A stretch of 60,979 nucleotides of DNA, taken from Streptococcaceae bacterium. GTDB taxonomy: Bacteria > Bacillota > Bacilli > Lactobacillales > Streptococcaceae. Of this stretch, positions 27,702 to 37,427 are shown one piece after another. The notes under the pieces were generated by a model. The model searched no databases and had not been told where the DNA came from. It saw only the letters and a list, made by a program, of their open reading frames with translations. The translations under genes were made by a program, and so were the position numbers. Each line of letters opens with the position of its first letter. The stretch's first letter is position 1. Location: assembly GCA_031270325.1 (NCBI GenBank), contig JAISXW010000022.1, positions 1-60,979 on the forward strand. Reading direction: 5' to 3'.

Positions 27702-28216
27702 TTTAATTTGTCCTTTTCATAGGTATGTACCCGCTCTAATCCCTGATACTGCTGCTGTCTCAGGCATTCGTAGATGACGATTGCCGCCGCATTGGACAGA
27801 TTTAAACTGCGGACATGGGCATCATTCATGGGAATGCGCAAGGCTTTTTCAGGATTTTCTCGCATAAAGGCTTCGGGTAGGCCAGTATCTTCTCGCCCGA
27901 ACAAAAAATAGTGATCCATTTGATCGGAATAAAGGCCCGTTTCAGAGTAATCATGTGCTGCAAACTTCGTGATGAGGTGCAGCTTAGCGCCAGCATTAGC
28001 TGCGACATGTGCCAAAAAAGCGGCCAAATCATCGTGGTAGACCAACGTCACCTTATCCCAATAATCTAAGCCAGCCCGTTTGAGATGTTTATCCGTAATC
28101 TCAAAGCCAAAAGGCCGAATCAAATGCAGCTGTGTATTAGTCGCCGCACAAGTCCGGGCAATATTGCCCGTATTAAAATGAATCCGTGGTTGAAAAAGTA
28201 CAATGTGATTGGTCAT
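27698..28216 (-). CDS. trmL: tRNA (cytidine(34)-2'-O)-methyltransferase
   Basis: SPOUT-class enzyme that methylates the wobble ribose of leucine tRNAs. 172 residues from the ATG at 28216; knot motifs [32 protein letters not shown] and [20 protein letters not shown] are present. The frame extends upstream to 28378, but the extra residues are not family-like and lie across the promoter. A TATAAT box is only 10 nt upstream of the ATG, with no Shine-Dalgarno sequence. Confidence 0.92.
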   Translation of the reverse strand: MTNHIVLFQPRIHFNTGNIARTCAATNTQLHLIRPFGFEITDKHLKRAGLDYWDKVTLVYHDDLAAFLAHVAANAGAKLHLITKFAAHDYSETGLYSDQMDHYFLFGREDTGLPEAFMRENPEKALRIPMNDAHVRSLNLSNAAAIVIYECLRQQQYQGLERVHTYEKDKLK

Positions 28217-28226
28217 AATAGTTCTC

Positions 28227-28255
28227 ATTATAACAAATTTCCCTTGATTTTTCAG
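28227..28255 (-). promoter_or_regulatory. trmL promoter (near-leaderless)
   Basis: CTGAAA (28255-28250), 17 nt, TATAAT (28232-28227) on the minus strand. The predicted start site leaves a leader of about 3-4 nt before the ATG. Confidence 0.55.
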
Positions 28256-28752
28256 AAAGCACAGCCCTCGCCATGCCACGACAAACTTAGTACATTGGCA
28301 AGTCATGGGCATCACTTTGATCGGGGGGGGATCAAAAAGAGCGTGGGCAACAGACAAGCTGAGAAAACGTAGGCTCACAGCTTAGCTGTAAAAGTGAAGC
28401 TTTGGAAGCGGACCCACGCTAGATGAGACAACCCTCGAAACGCAACGGTTCCGTCACCACGCCAATTCGAGCCCAAACTCACAAGGCAAGGAATCCCTCC
28501 CAAGCAAGCCTCAGACAAATTACCATGGTGCTTTGCTCAAATTACCATGGTAGTTTATCTAAATTACCATGGTAGTTTTTCCAACTGCTCTTGACGACTT
28601 ACCCAAAAGCACTTGAGCTTTTCGATGAATATTGAATACATTCTCCAAAACACCTCTCAAGACAAAGGTTCAGAATACAGCAAGACCTGAACAAATGCAC
28701 GGCATAGCTTCGATTCGAAGCAAGACTTGAGCAACCATAGACCAACCATCGA
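28256..28752. other. Intergenic region between trmL and ribU
   Basis: No gene seen. It contains a run of eight G residues (28323-28330) flanked by TTTGAT/ATCAAA, and the short array at 28515-28582. Confidence 0.6.
28515..28582. repeat. 22-bp tandem array 4 (3 units)
   Basis: Three units of 22 bp, each centred on ACCATGGT (28522-28529, 28544-28551, 28566-28573). In the last two units the core extends to the 10-bp palindrome TACCATGGTA. Similar period to arrays 1-3 but unrelated sequence. Confidence 0.8.
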
Positions 28753-28788
28753 GAAAAAAGATGCTTGACTTTTGATAGTCAAACATCT
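28753..28788 (-). terminator. Terminator after ribU
   Basis: GATGTTTGAC / GTCAAGCATC with an 8-nt loop, followed on the minus strand by six T residues. Confidence 0.85.
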
Positions 28789-28815
28789 GTGTTTGTTCAT
28801 GTTTGGGCAGCATCT

Positions 28816-29409
28816 TTACGAGCTGACGTTTGTTTTTTTTGACATTGTTTCTAAAATTGATTTTAAAGCGACAAAAATGATCGCAAAACTGATAGCAAAT
28901 AGCGCACCTTCAATCAAATTGAACGGGATAATCATCGTCACGAGGTACTTGCTAGCACCAAAGATTTGATTGATGTCAAAGTTTGCAAACTTGGCATACA
29001 AGGGGATGGCATAGACAAAGTTAGCGAGCACCATCGCTGCTGTCATGGCAATAGTCGCTAAACTACTGCCGATCACATAAGATTTTGTTGTGCTTTCCTT
29101 TTTGAAAAAGAGTGCAAAAACCAAAATAAAAGTGCCGACAGCCACAATATTGAGCGGTAACCCAATCCATGTGTTGACTCCCTCGTTGTTTAACAAGAGT
29201 TTCAACAAGGAGCGTAAAATCAAAACGATAAAGGCGGTAGGCAAATCAAATAAATAAAGCCCGACCAGAATCGGAATGATTGAAAAGTCGATTTTAAGGA
29301 AATCCGCAGCAGGAATCAAGGGAAACTGAGGGAAAATCATTAAAATAAATGAAATCGCAGCCAGCATGGCAATTAAGACCAGCTTGCGTGTGCGGGTTGA
29401 ATGTGTCAT
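28816..29409 (-). CDS. ribU: Riboflavin ECF transporter substrate-binding subunit
   Basis: S-component of an energy-coupling-factor transporter for riboflavin. 197 residues, six hydrophobic segments, an N-terminal LVLIAMLAAISFILMIF helix carrying the conserved small-residue surface that docks EcfT, and the DFSIIPILVG and LPLNIV segments of the family. The ATG follows AGGAGGTG. The FMN riboswitch upstream supports the substrate assignment. The energising EcfAA'T module is not in the window. Confidence 0.92.
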   Translation of the reverse strand: MTHSTRTRKLVLIAMLAAISFILMIFPQFPLIPAADFLKIDFSIIPILVGLYLFDLPTAFIVLILRSLLKLLLNNEGVNTWIGLPLNIVAVGTFILVFALFFKKESTTKSYVIGSSLATIAMTAAMVLANFVYAIPLYAKFANFDINQIFGASKYLVTMIIPFNLIEGALFAISFAIIFVALKSILETMSKKTNVSS

Positions 29410-29490
29410 TTGGGCACCTCCTAAATATTAGTTTAGAAGACTTGAAAATCTCATCGCTTAGTCTGTTTCAATTTTCTTGTCTCCTCTTTA

Positions 29491-29598
29491 TCCTGACTTT
29501 AACAGTTGGTATCGGAGTTTCACCGATTCGGGCTTGGAATTTTTCCAAGCTTCATGGACTTTACCACCAGTGGGGAAACGACCCCCGCCCTGAAGACA
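29491..29598 (-). ncRNA. FMN riboswitch (RFN element)
   Basis: On the minus strand the conserved RFN blocks occur in order: TCTTCAGGGCGGGG, TTCCCCACTGGTGGT, a variable stem (GCTTGGAAAAATTCCAAGC), GCCCGAATCGGTGAAA, CTCCGATACC and AACTGTTAAAGTC. It lies in the ribU leader, 80 nt before the ATG. No clear T-run terminator follows the aptamer, so control may act on translation; this last point is inference. Confidence 0.93.
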
Positions 29599-29603
29599 TT
29601 ACA

Positions 29604-29637
29604 ATTATAACAAAAGCTGAGCTAAATTGCTCAGCTT
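29604..29637 (-). terminator. rluB terminator abutting the ribU -10 box
   Basis: AAGCTGAGC / GCTCAGCTT (29614-29637, 6-nt loop) followed on the minus strand by TTGTT. The ribU -10 TATAAT (29609-29604) begins within that trailing sequence, so ribU transcription starts directly after the upstream operon ends. Confidence 0.75.
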
Positions 29638-29659
29638 AGTGCTTGACGTGACGGCCGTT

Positions 29660-30373
29660 TCATTTGGAAGCGTTAATCAGTTGACTAACTTCTTTTTTGG
29701 ATAGACGGCGAAACTCTCCCGGCTGTAAGCCGCTTAAATCGAGCGTGCCGTATTGGACACGTGATAATTTTTGAACAGGTAAGCCGACTGCTTCAAACAT
29801 TTTTTTGACTTGATGATTGCGACCTTCGTGAATCGTCAGCTGAACAACAGACTTCTTCGTCGCCGCATCTTGTTTAATGATTTGATAGACGGCTGGCTTG
29901 GTTTTACGACCATCGATTTTGATACCTTGAGTCAGCGGGCGAAGGTTTTCTTTATTGGCCTGACCCTCAACTTTGGCAACATAGACTTTTTCAATCTCGT
30001 GGCGTGGATGTGTCATGAGATTGGCGAACTCGCCATCATTAGTCAACAAAATAAGCCCACTTGTATCCCAGTCTAAACGCCCCACAGGATAGATTCTTTC
30101 AGGGATATGATGGAAAAAGTCCAAAACTGTTTTGCGATCTTTTTCATCTGATACAGAAGAAATCACACCACGTGGTTTATTCAAAATATAATAAACAGGT
30201 TCTTCTTTATAAATCTGTGTGTGTTTGACTTCAACCGTATCATTGGCTTTAACCTGATAAGACAGATCAGTCATGACTGCGCCGTTGACTGTGACTTCTC
30301 CTGCTTGAATCAAGGCTTCAGCCTTACGACGACTAGCGACACCCGCATGTGCTAAATATTTATTAATTCTCAT
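29660..30373 (-). CDS. rluB: Ribosomal large subunit pseudouridine synthase B
   Basis: RsuA/RluB family enzyme that makes pseudouridine in 23S rRNA. 237 residues: N-terminal S4 domain ([19 protein letters not shown]), then the catalytic segment [17 protein letters not shown] with the nucleophilic Asp, and the RNA-binding [16 protein letters not shown] 30373 overlaps the scpB stop region by 11 nt; an upstream in-frame Met at 30415 lies inside scpB. Confidence 0.94.
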   Translation of the reverse strand: MRINKYLAHAGVASRRKAEALIQAGEVTVNGAVMTDLSYQVKANDTVEVKHTQIYKEEPVYYILNKPRGVISSVSDEKDRKTVLDFFHHIPERIYPVGRLDWDTSGLILLTNDGEFANLMTHPRHEIEKVYVAKVEGQANKENLRPLTQGIKIDGRKTKPAVYQIIKQDAATKKSVVQLTIHEGRNHQVKKMFEAVGLPVQKLSRVQYGTLDLSGLQPGEFRRLSKKEVSQLINASK

Positions 30374-30941
30374 CCGTATTGGTTTCCTTTTCCTTGAAAA
30401 TATCGACTTCATCAATCGTCATCAGTGCGGCTTCATTGATTTCCGGCAACTCCTCTAAAGTATTAATTCCGATATAATCCAAAAACTCTGCCGTCGTCGC
30501 ATAAAGATTGGGACTTCCCACAACTTCCTTTTTGCCGATGACCTCGATCAGATCAAAGGCTTGGAGGGTTGCCATCGTACCAGATGAATTCACGCCACGA
30601 ATCTGATCCACCTCCAGACGTGTCAACGGTTGCTTGTAGGCCACAATGGCTAAGACTTCTAGGGCTGCTTTGGAAAGGGATTGATTTATAGGTGTTTTAG
30701 CATACTGTTGGAGCAAGTCATGAAAAACTGATTTAGTCGTCAAACGAAATTTCCCAGCAGTTTCTAAAATAGTCAGCGCAGATTCAGGCGCATCTTGGTA
30801 CTTATCCGACAATTTTTCCAATTGTTGCATGACAGCGCTTGGCGTAATATTCAAAAGTCCCGACAAATCTCTAAGTGAGAGCCCCTCTTCTCCTGTGACA
30901 AATAGTAAGGCTTCAAGTTCAGCTGTTTTATTCACAATCAT
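30363..30941 (-). CDS. scpB: Segregation and condensation protein B
   Basis: Kleisin-interacting winged-helix subunit of the SMC-ScpAB chromosome organiser. 192 residues, two winged-helix domains; conserved [27 protein letters not shown] and EIRG-like QIRGVNSSG segments visible. Overlaps scpA by 14 nt and rluB by 11 nt. Confidence 0.95.
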   Translation of the reverse strand: MIVNKTAELEALLFVTGEEGLSLRDLSGLLNITPSAVMQQLEKLSDKYQDAPESALTILETAGKFRLTTKSVFHDLLQQYAKTPINQSLSKAALEVLAIVAYKQPLTRLEVDQIRGVNSSGTMATLQAFDLIEVIGKKEVVGSPNLYATTAEFLDYIGINTLEELPEINEAALMTIDEVDIFKEKETNTDEN

Positions 30942-31674
30942 CCTCCGATGGTGGTTTGATCAAGAGGATGTCACCAAAAGCATCATCCTGTTGAAAATTA
31001 AGTAAGTGATTTTTGATTAATTCCAGCATAGCTAAGAAAACCGTCACCACTTCATCTAAAGAGCGTGATGACTGAAAAAGTGCTGTAAAATAAACCCTAT
31101 CCTGATCTTGAAACACTTCTAGAATCGTCTTTATCTTATCTTCGACTGAAAACTCATCCGCACTAATCGTGTTATGATGATCTCGAAAGTCAGCTTGTTT
31201 GCGCTGGATCAATGCAGAAAAAGCAAAGTACAAATCCAGAGCATTTTTATCATACAGGAGCGTGACCTGTTCTGCCGCAATCTCAGTTTTACTTTTGGAA
31301 TAAAACAAACTCCGATCAGCATGTTGATGTGCTAGCGACAGGCTCAGCGCCTTATACTTCCGGTATTCATCAATCTGAGCTAGAATTTCTTGTTCGAGGT
31401 CCAATGTTTCTTCTTCAAATGCTTCTGAAACAGTCGGCAATAGCCGGCGAGACTTGATTAAAACCAACTGACTAGCGATGACCAGATACTCTGATGCCAA
31501 ATCAAGCGCCTTATCTTGCATGGCATCCAGATAGGATAAATACTGCGTAATGACTTCAACTAAAGGCACTTCATAGATGTCAACTTTATATTGATTGACC
31601 AAGTGCAGCAATAAATCAAGCGGTCCTTCAAAATCTTGGATTTTAATCTTGATCTCTTCTTTTACATAACTCAT
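30928..31674 (-). CDS. scpA: Segregation and condensation protein A
   Basis: Kleisin that bridges the SMC heads. 248 residues with the N-terminal [12 protein letters not shown] motif, [18 protein letters not shown] helix, and a C-terminal winged helix. It follows the XerD-like gene by 15 nt and overlaps scpB. Confidence 0.95.
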   Translation of the reverse strand: MSYVKEEIKIKIQDFEGPLDLLLHLVNQYKVDIYEVPLVEVITQYLSYLDAMQDKALDLASEYLVIASQLVLIKSRRLLPTVSEAFEEETLDLEQEILAQIDEYRKYKALSLSLAHQHADRSLFYSKSKTEIAAEQVTLLYDKNALDLYFAFSALIQRKQADFRDHHNTISADEFSVEDKIKTILEVFQDQDRVYFTALFQSSRSLDEVVTVFLAMLELIKNHLLNFQQDDAFGDILLIKPPSEDDCE

Positions 31675-31689
31675 TTTATGTACACCTGT

Positions 31690-32421
31690 TTATCTATAAT
31701 ATTTTTCAAGCGCATATACCGATCTCAAGCCCAAATTCTCTGCTAATTCGTAGATAGTCGCTCGCTCTGCCACGCGTCGTAGAATATATTGTTCTCTTAG
31801 TTGGGCAGAACTTAGGTCAGTTGATTTTTTTAATTCATAGTGCAAAAACTGTCGAGATTTTGAAAATAACTCATCCGCATTTTGAATCGGTCTTGCCAAC
31901 CTCGCAAATTTATCTCGAATCGGCAAGATTCGTTTGAGACCTCCGTTTGAGATTGACACAATTTTAAAGTCCCAATTAAAGTCTGTCCATTTTAATTGCT
32001 GGATTTCGGATGGCTTCAAGCCGAATTCTAACATCAATAAGACAATCAAATCCCCGGGATTTTGAATTTGCTGATAATAAGGGCTTAACTCTAATCGCTT
32101 GGCTTGACTTTTTTCTTTATGGGACAGGTCCCGAGACTGATAAGCAGCTGCTTTTAATTCAAAAAACTGATCAAGCTCTCCCTCTTGATAAAGATATTTC
32201 AAAAAGGTATTAATGTGCGTTATTTTTCGGTGCTGAGATGACTTAGCCAAGTTCTGTAATTCAAGCTGAAAGAGATTCAACTGGGTCTGAGTCAAGGTTT
32301 TGCCATCTAAAAACTGAACAAAGGCACGTAAATCATAGAAATAAGCCAGCTTTGTGTTTTCAGACACCTTTTGTCGTGTCTTGATGAAAGTTTTAATCTT
32401 TTTTTCGTTCAATGATGTCAT
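31690..32421 (-). CDS. XerD-like tyrosine recombinase-family protein, catalytic residues degenerate
   Basis: 243 residues. N-terminal core-binding domain (about 1-90) and a shortened catalytic domain. The first catalytic Arg is replaced (GLKPSE where GLRxSE is usual), and the HxxR segment is not evident; only a terminal Tyr (LEKYY) remains. This matches the streptococcal XerD-like group found next to scpA and not the main XerD/XerS recombinase. ATG 32421 overlaps the end of cbpB by 29 nt. Its role is unknown; recombinase activity seems unlikely. Confidence 0.8.
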   Translation of the reverse strand: MTSLNEKKIKTFIKTRQKVSENTKLAYFYDLRAFVQFLDGKTLTQTQLNLFQLELQNLAKSSQHRKITHINTFLKYLYQEGELDQFFELKAAAYQSRDLSHKEKSQAKRLELSPYYQQIQNPGDLIVLLMLEFGLKPSEIQQLKWTDFNWDFKIVSISNGGLKRILPIRDKFARLARPIQNADELFSKSRQFLHYELKKSTDLSSAQLREQYILRRVAERATIYELAENLGLRSVYALEKYYR

Positions 32422-32860
32422 AGTCCTTAGTAAATGTATGGGCAAAGGCGTTGAAGGCTTTGAGGATTTCTTGCCGAGGGATGATACCATAGAGTTTTCG
32501 ACCATCAAGTACAGGTAAAAACGGTTCAAGAACCAGTAAATGCAAGATATCTTCTAGCTGATAATCTTTTTGGAGGGTATTGACCTCTGTATCGACAATT
32601 TCAGAGATAGGCGTTCTATCTGACTTTTCATAGAAAAAATCATGCTGAATCTCAAAATTAATAATATCTGTCCAACCCAGTATGCCCACGAATTCCTGAT
32701 CTTGATTAAGGACAGGAATCTTGGAATACTTATACTGACTTAGGAGAATTTTGGCGTGTGAAATGTTGTGTTCACTCAACAACACAGCCACTTCACTCGC
32801 TGGTTTTAAAAATGTCTCACATTGTTTCATGAGAAAACGTTCAATATGTTGATCAATCAT
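32393..32860 (-). CDS. cbpB: CBS-domain protein (CbpB-like)
   Basis: 155 residues made of a pair of CBS domains, the architecture of the small Firmicute YkuL/CbpB protein that binds cyclic di-AMP and affects (p)ppGpp synthesis. Located, as in other Streptococcaceae, between yfcE-like and xerD-like genes. The symbol is assigned by synteny and length; ligand binding is inferred. Confidence 0.75.
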   Translation of the reverse strand: MIDQHIERFLMKQCETFLKPASEVAVLLSEHNISHAKILLSQYKYSKIPVLNQDQEFVGILGWTDIINFEIQHDFFYEKSDRTPISEIVDTEVNTLQKDYQLEDILHLLVLEPFLPVLDGRKLYGIIPRQEILKAFNAFAHTFTKDYDIIERKKD

Positions 32861-33375
32861 CTACTAACCCTCGGTAAGTCAAACTGCAGCTGAGGGATCG
32901 CCTGATGGGCCAAATCCCGATAACTAATGTGATAATGTGTGGCAGACAGCTCAATCCGAGCATACATTTTGGTCGAATAAGAACCGCGTGGTTGGGCAAC
33001 ACTCCCCGGATTGAGACATAAGACACCATCTTCAACAGTCGCAATTGGTGTATGGAGATGTCCAAAACAAGCAATCCGACATTGATTCTCTTGGGCTGCT
33101 GCCGCTAGTCGCGTCAAACCAAAATTAACATTTTGGAGATGACCGTGAGTCACAAAAATCTTTTCCTGATCTGCTGATAAAACCGCTGTTTCTGGAAAAA
33201 CATCCTCAAAATCACAATTCCCTCTGACAACCGTTATCCCTTGCCATATCGGGTCTGTCGCCTCTAGTTCTGAATCGCCACAATGAATGATGGCGCTCGC
33301 TTTATCCTGATAGGTCGCTTTAATATCTTGGATCACTTTTGATTCACCATGTGAATCACTCATAACAATTATCAT
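32857..33375 (-). CDS. YfcE/MJ0936 family metallophosphodiesterase
   Basis: 172 residues with the compact calcineurin-like metal motifs SDSHG (near 7), HCGDSE, VRGNCDF, VTHGH and FGHLHTP. No membrane segment. The physiological substrate is not evident. Stop overlaps the cbpB start (ATGA), and it starts 7 nt after rdgB. Confidence 0.9.
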   Translation of the reverse strand: MIIVMSDSHGESKVIQDIKATYQDKASAIIHCGDSELEATDPIWQGITVVRGNCDFEDVFPETAVLSADQEKIFVTHGHLQNVNFGLTRLAAAAQENQCRIACFGHLHTPIATVEDGVLCLNPGSVAQPRGSYSTKMYARIELSATHYHISYRDLAHQAIPQLQFDLPRVSR

Positions 33376-33382
33376 AGGTACC

Positions 33383-34309
33383 TCATGATTTCAGCCAGTC
33401 TGGCCACTTCTTTAATAAATTCGCTAAGGCTCTGGCACGATGGGAGACCTTGTTTTTTTGTGCGACTGTCATCTGAGCAGCCGTTCTTCCTGTTGCTTCA
33501 TCAATAAATAATGGGTCATAGCCAAAGCCGTTGTCGCCTTTAGGGATTGTCGCAATCGCACCTAGCCACTCGCCTTCAACGACTAGCGATTCTTTTTCTG
33601 GTGCTGCGACGACCAGTGTTGTATGAAACTTGGCTGTCCGCTTTTCAGGCGTGACTGCTGTACTTGCCAGTTCGTGCAAGAGTTTGGCATTATTAGCCGC
33701 GTCTGTTGCTTGGTCGCCTGCAAAGCGAGCCGACCAGACACCTGGGAGACCACCTAGGACATCTACCATTAAACCACTATCATCCGCCAAGACCATTTCT
33801 CCGGTTAGATCCGAAATGGTCTCTGCTTTCAGTCTAGCATTTGCTTCAAATGTCAGACCAGTTTCCGCAACTTCTGGTAGATTTGGAAACTCATTCAAGT
33901 TCTTTACAGTATAACCGAGTTGACTAAACATTGCCTTAAACTCTTTTGTCTTGCCTTCGTTTCGAGTCGCAATCAAGAGGGTCTTGTTTTGTGGATTAGG
34001 CAGACTGATAGTCTCTGAATGGAGTAACTCCCCTGCCAATGTCACAGTCAAAGCTTCGCCTAACTGATACTCATAGGCTTGAGTGGTTACCTCGCACAAA
34101 ACTTGGAAAAATAAGGCAATGATAGCAGCTGGATTGTCATCTACTGCAATAATTTTTAAGCCATCTGCTGAGGGAAAGTATTTGAAAAAAAGGCTATAAA
34201 GTGGCACTTCGAGCTGATCGCCAAAAATGTTTTCAATCAACAATGTGCGCTGTTGCGGCAGCACATAAGCATATATCGCTAGGGTATCGTGTCTATAGAG
34301 TTTTTTCAT
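33383..34309 (-). CDS. rdgB: Non-canonical purine NTP pyrophosphatase with N-terminal extension
   Basis: Removes dITP, XTP and related nucleotides from the pool. The C-terminal 200 residues are the RdgB/HAM1 enzyme ([39 protein letters not shown]-like [19 protein letters not shown]). About 105 extra N-terminal residues of unknown role precede it, as in other Streptococcaceae. Start overlaps the murI stop codon. Confidence 0.93.
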   Translation of the reverse strand: MKKLYRHDTLAIYAYVLPQQRTLLIENIFGDQLEVPLYSLFFKYFPSADGLKIIAVDDNPAAIIALFFQVLCEVTTQAYEYQLGEALTVTLAGELLHSETISLPNPQNKTLLIATRNEGKTKEFKAMFSQLGYTVKNLNEFPNLPEVAETGLTFEANARLKAETISDLTGEMVLADDSGLMVDVLGGLPGVWSARFAGDQATDAANNAKLLHELASTAVTPEKRTAKFHTTLVVAAPEKESLVVEGEWLGAIATIPKGDNGFGYDPLFIDEATGRTAAQMTVAQKNKVSHRARALANLLKKWPDWLKS

Positions 34310-35100
34310 AATCGGATTGTCCTTGATTTAATGGGAATGTTCAGCCAACTTTGAGCAATGTCGTCAAACGCCTGACTGCTCGCTGTCGTGAAAAACTGAT
34401 GTCTCTTACTTAATGTCGTGCGCTCACGGTTGATTTCAAAATAATTGAGTAAGACGGAAATATCTCGTACACATTCTGCTCCACTATCAATGAGTTTGAC
34501 TGTCTGACCCATGACATTTTGAATGATCGGGCGCAACAAGGGATAATGCGTGCAGCCCAAGATTAAGGTATCGACTTGATTGACCATCGGTTTCAAAGTC
34601 TCATACACGACCTTTTTGGCGACACTAGATGCCGATTCATTGGATTCGACAAGCGGGACAAATTTGGGACAAGCTAAAGACATGACTTGCAAGTCTGGCG
34701 ATAACAGCTGAACTTTTTGACGATAGATGTCTGACTTGACAGTCATGGCTGTTCCAATAATTCCAATATGCCCATTATTTGTTGCTTTGATGGCAGCACT
34801 TGCCCCCGGCAAAATAACCCCTAATACAGGAATGTCTAGTTCTTTCTTGACTTCTTCCCAAGCCACAGCTGTCGCAGTATTACAGGCAAAGACGATCAAC
34901 TTCACATTTTTTGACAACAAAAAATTGACAAGTTCCCAAGTAAACTGGCGAATTTGACTCGAGGGTCTGGGACCATAAGGGGCACGTCTCGAATCTCCTA
35001 TATAAACGACTTCTTCATCAGGTAATTGTCGCATCAATTCTTTGACAACTGTCAAACCGCCGACACCTGAGTCTAAAAAGCCAATCGGTCGATTATCCAT
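34306..35100 (-). CDS. murI: Glutamate racemase
   Basis: Provides D-glutamate for peptidoglycan. 264 residues with [11 protein letters not shown], the first catalytic Cys in FACNTATA, the second in LGCTHYPLL, and a [11 protein letters not shown] segment. First gene of the murI-rdgB-yfcE-cbpB-xerD-like-scpA-scpB-rluB run, in which almost all neighbours overlap or nearly touch. Confidence 0.96.
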   Translation of the reverse strand: MDNRPIGFLDSGVGGLTVVKELMRQLPDEEVVYIGDSRRAPYGPRPSSQIRQFTWELVNFLLSKNVKLIVFACNTATAVAWEEVKKELDIPVLGVILPGASAAIKATNNGHIGIIGTAMTVKSDIYRQKVQLLSPDLQVMSLACPKFVPLVESNESASSVAKKVVYETLKPMVNQVDTLILGCTHYPLLRPIIQNVMGQTVKLIDSGAECVRDISVLLNYFEINRERTTLSKRHQFFTTASSQAFDDIAQSWLNIPIKSRTIRL

Positions 35101-35111
35101 CTGGCTTACCT

Positions 35112-35147
35112 CACAAAAACAAAAGCCGAGAAACTCTCAGCTTTTTT
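35112..35147. terminator. Terminator between yneF and murI
   Basis: AAAGCCGAG / CTCTCAGCTTT type imperfect stem with T-rich flanks on both strands. For the minus strand it would end the yneF-type transcript before murI. Confidence 0.7.
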
Positions 35148-35180
35148 AGGGACAAGTAAAAACCGCCCTTATCTTCTACC

Positions 35181-35417
35181 TTATTTTTTCTTATCCGCTT
35201 GTTTGGCACCTGCACGAATTTGACGTAAGACTTGTTGCACTTGTGTCTCGCTTGGTTTACGTCCCATTGAACTCATCATTGTCCGAACGGCATCTTCGTT
35301 TAATGGTGGGTTTTCAATCAACATCTTTTTCACTTGACGGCGACTCAAAAATAAACCTCCGGCAAAACCACCCATAGCACCAAGGATAACCAATAAAACA
35401 ATAAATAGGATTGACAT
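35181..35417 (-). CDS. YneF family (UPF0154) small membrane protein
   Basis: 78 residues: one N-terminal membrane helix (about 3-24, GAMGGFAGGLFL) and a basic cytoplasmic tail with MMSSMGRKPSETQVQQVLRQI, characteristic of the family. Function unknown. It has its own promoter and is the last chromosomal gene before the prophage. Confidence 0.9.
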   Translation of the reverse strand: MSILFIVLLVILGAMGGFAGGLFLSRRQVKKMLIENPPLNEDAVRTMMSSMGRKPSETQVQQVLRQIRAGAKQADKKK

Positions 35418-35450
35418 TTTGAACTCTCTTCTCTTTTCTTTAGTGATTTT

Positions 35451-35479
35451 ATTATATCAAACTTTACATAATCTGTCTA
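35451..35479 (-). promoter_or_regulatory. Promoter of the YneF family gene
   Basis: TAGACA (35479-35474), 17 nt, TATAAT (35456-35451) on the minus strand; the start codon is 34 nt downstream of the -10 box. Confidence 0.75.
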
Positions 35480-35852
35480 TTTTCAAAATCATCTCAAAAG
35501 AATTGAGCGATCTGACACAGGTTACTGATTTGCTCAATAACTCACTGTTTTGTGAGCAATTTGGTAACCTTTATTATCCTGCTGGTCTATCTGGATAGTG
35601 TCTTTGATACAATGACAAACTGAGTAGGGCAATTTGTAATTGTGCGAAATTGGGTAGGGGAGTTTGTAATAGTATAAGTGAGTTAGAGAGTTTTAGAATA
35701 GGATAGAATTTTAGGATAAAAGAAAAAGGCCTAGCCGAGATTTAGCCAGACCTTTATAACCATAATTTTATGCCTTCGAATGAAGAATTTCATATTTTAT
35801 TTCATCCTTATAATTAAAGTAGCCACTCCCATCACAAACACTTTTTAGCAAC
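35480..35852. other. Probable left prophage junction region
   Basis: No gene seen. It holds nested inverted repeats around 35500-35570 (TTGAGC/GCTCAA and GGTTAC/GTAACC) and two spaced direct copies of a GGG.A(A/G)TTTGTAAT motif at about 35630-35675. A terminator for the recombinase transcript lies at 35722-35757. The attachment site must be nearby because recombinase genes normally lie next to it, but the right junction is outside the window, so the core sequence cannot be defined. Confidence 0.4.
35722..35757 (-). terminator. Terminator after the recombinase genes
   Basis: Imperfect stem AAAGGTCTGGCT / GGCTAGGCCTTT (with G-U pairs) followed on the minus strand by TTCTTTT. Confidence 0.65.
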
Positions 35853-37427
35853 CTAAATCTCAACCTCCGCACCGTCCTTAAACCTAACCACAACTCTCCC
35901 ATCAACCGCTACCGTCATCACCTCCACCAAACTTCTAAACAATTCCTCGTCAAACTTTTCAACCACACCGACCATTTCAAGCTCTGCGATGAACAGTTCC
36001 ATCTGTTCTCGCCTTGCTTGTTTTTGTGTGATATCAAATTTGACTGCCTCAAGTCTGGTGTTGGTTGTGTCGAACCGCTCTACCAAATCATTGTACCGTT
36101 TTTCGTAAGCCACTTGGTCCAGTGCGACTCGTGCATTCTCCTCAATCGCAGAATTTATGCTCTCTGCTAACTCGTTGATCTTACCCTCTAGTTCGTCTTG
36201 CTCCTGTTCTAGTGTTGCCGTGTCAAACAAGATTGCTTTCATTTCGTGATAGTTGTCAATGACCTCTGCTTTCATTTTAACTAGTTGATTGATTGCCTTG
36301 ACAACGATTGCTTTGATTTCCTCATCACTCAAATGCGGTGTCTGGCACTTCTCGCTTTCGTCATATTTGTGGTTACATCGCCAAATACGCTTGCGGTATT
36401 TGCTAGTACTATGCCAAATCTTACTACCATACCAAGAGCCGCAGTCTCCGCATTTAATCTTGCTTGAAAAGATGTTGACTGAAGATAGGCGATTCTTGCC
36501 TTTTGTTCTAACTGCCAATAAGTTCTGAACCATGTCCCATACTTCTGGTTTGATGATGGCCTCGTGGTTGCCTTTAACATAGTACTGTGGAATCTCGCCT
36601 GCATTGACTTTCTTTTCCTTGGTCAAAAAATCTACTGTATAGGACTTCTGAAGGAGCGCATCGCCTTTGTACTTTTCATTTTTTAAGATGCTTTGAATAA
36701 TACCTGAATGCCAAGTTTGTTTGCCGGCAGGTGACAGAATCCCCTCTTCCATCAGTTGTCTTGCAATGGCGTGTGGCGAGAGACCTTTTAAGAATAAACC
36801 GTAAATCTTTTTCACAACTTTTGCTTGTTCCTGATTGACGACTAAATTCCTATCGGGTCCCATATCGTAGCCTAAGAACCGTTTGAAAGGTACGGTTACT
36901 TTGCCATCCGCAAAGCGTTTCCGTTGTCCCCAGACGACATTCTCTGAAATACTGCGACTTTCCTCCTGTGCTAGAGAACTCATGATCGTAATCAGTAATT
37001 CCCCCTTGGAATCCAATGTCCAGATGTTTTCTTTCTCGAAATAAATCTCAACGCCTTTTTCCTTCAGTTGCCTGACTGTTGTCAAGCTATCCACCGTGTT
37101 TCTTGCGAACCTTGAGACACTTTTCGTAATGATTAAATCAATTTTCCCATTTAAGGCATCAGAAATCATCTGTTGAAAACTGATGCGTTTTTTGGTATTG
37201 GTGGCGGAAATCCCTTCATCCGCATACATCCCCGCAAACTCCCAATCTTCTCGACCCTTGATGTAGTTGGTGTAGTAATCAATCTGCGCCTCATAACTTG
37301 TCTGTTGTTCTTCTTGTTCCGTTGAAACACGGGCATAGGCTGCGACCTTACGCTTGGTTAACTGATTGATAGGTGCTTGGTTGAACTTACTGATCGTTGC
37401 TGGAATCGTTGTGACTTTCTTTGTCAT
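35853..37427 (-). CDS. Large serine recombinase (prophage integrase), downstream copy
   Basis: 524 residues: N-terminal resolvase domain with the nucleophile Ser in AYARVSTEQEEQ, conserved ISRFARNTVD and SLAQEESRSISENV segments; then the recombinase domain, a zinc ribbon (CGDCGSWYG...CNHKY...C) and a coiled coil near 400-480. It probably inserts or excises the prophage. Start follows AAAGGAAAACTC. It overlaps the upstream recombinase gene by 41 nt, so both are made from one transcript. Confidence 0.9.
   Translation of the reverse strand: MTKKVTTIPATISKFNQAPINQLTKRKVAAYARVSTEQEEQQTSYEAQIDYYTNYIKGREDWEFAGMYADEGISATNTKKRISFQQMISDALNGKIDLIITKSVSRFARNTVDSLTTVRQLKEKGVEIYFEKENIWTLDSKGELLITIMSSLAQEESRSISENVVWGQRKRFADGKVTVPFKRFLGYDMGPDRNLVVNQEQAKVVKKIYGLFLKGLSPHAIARQLMEEGILSPAGKQTWHSGIIQSILKNEKYKGDALLQKSYTVDFLTKEKKVNAGEIPQYYVKGNHEAIIKPEVWDMVQNLLAVRTKGKNRLSSVNIFSSKIKCGDCGSWYGSKIWHSTSKYRKRIWRCNHKYDESEKCQTPHLSDEEIKAIVVKAINQLVKMKAEVIDNYHEMKAILFDTATLEQEQDELEGKINELAESINSAIEENARVALDQVAYEKRYNDLVERFDTTNTRLEAVKFDITQKQARREQMELFIAELEMVGVVEKFDEELFRSLVEVMTVAVDGRVVVRFKDGAEVEI

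Noticed and set aside
28322-28331. Run of eight G residues as a phase-variable switch
   Set aside because: It lies upstream of the trmL promoter outside any likely coding frame; only the non-family N-terminal extension of the longer ORF covers it.
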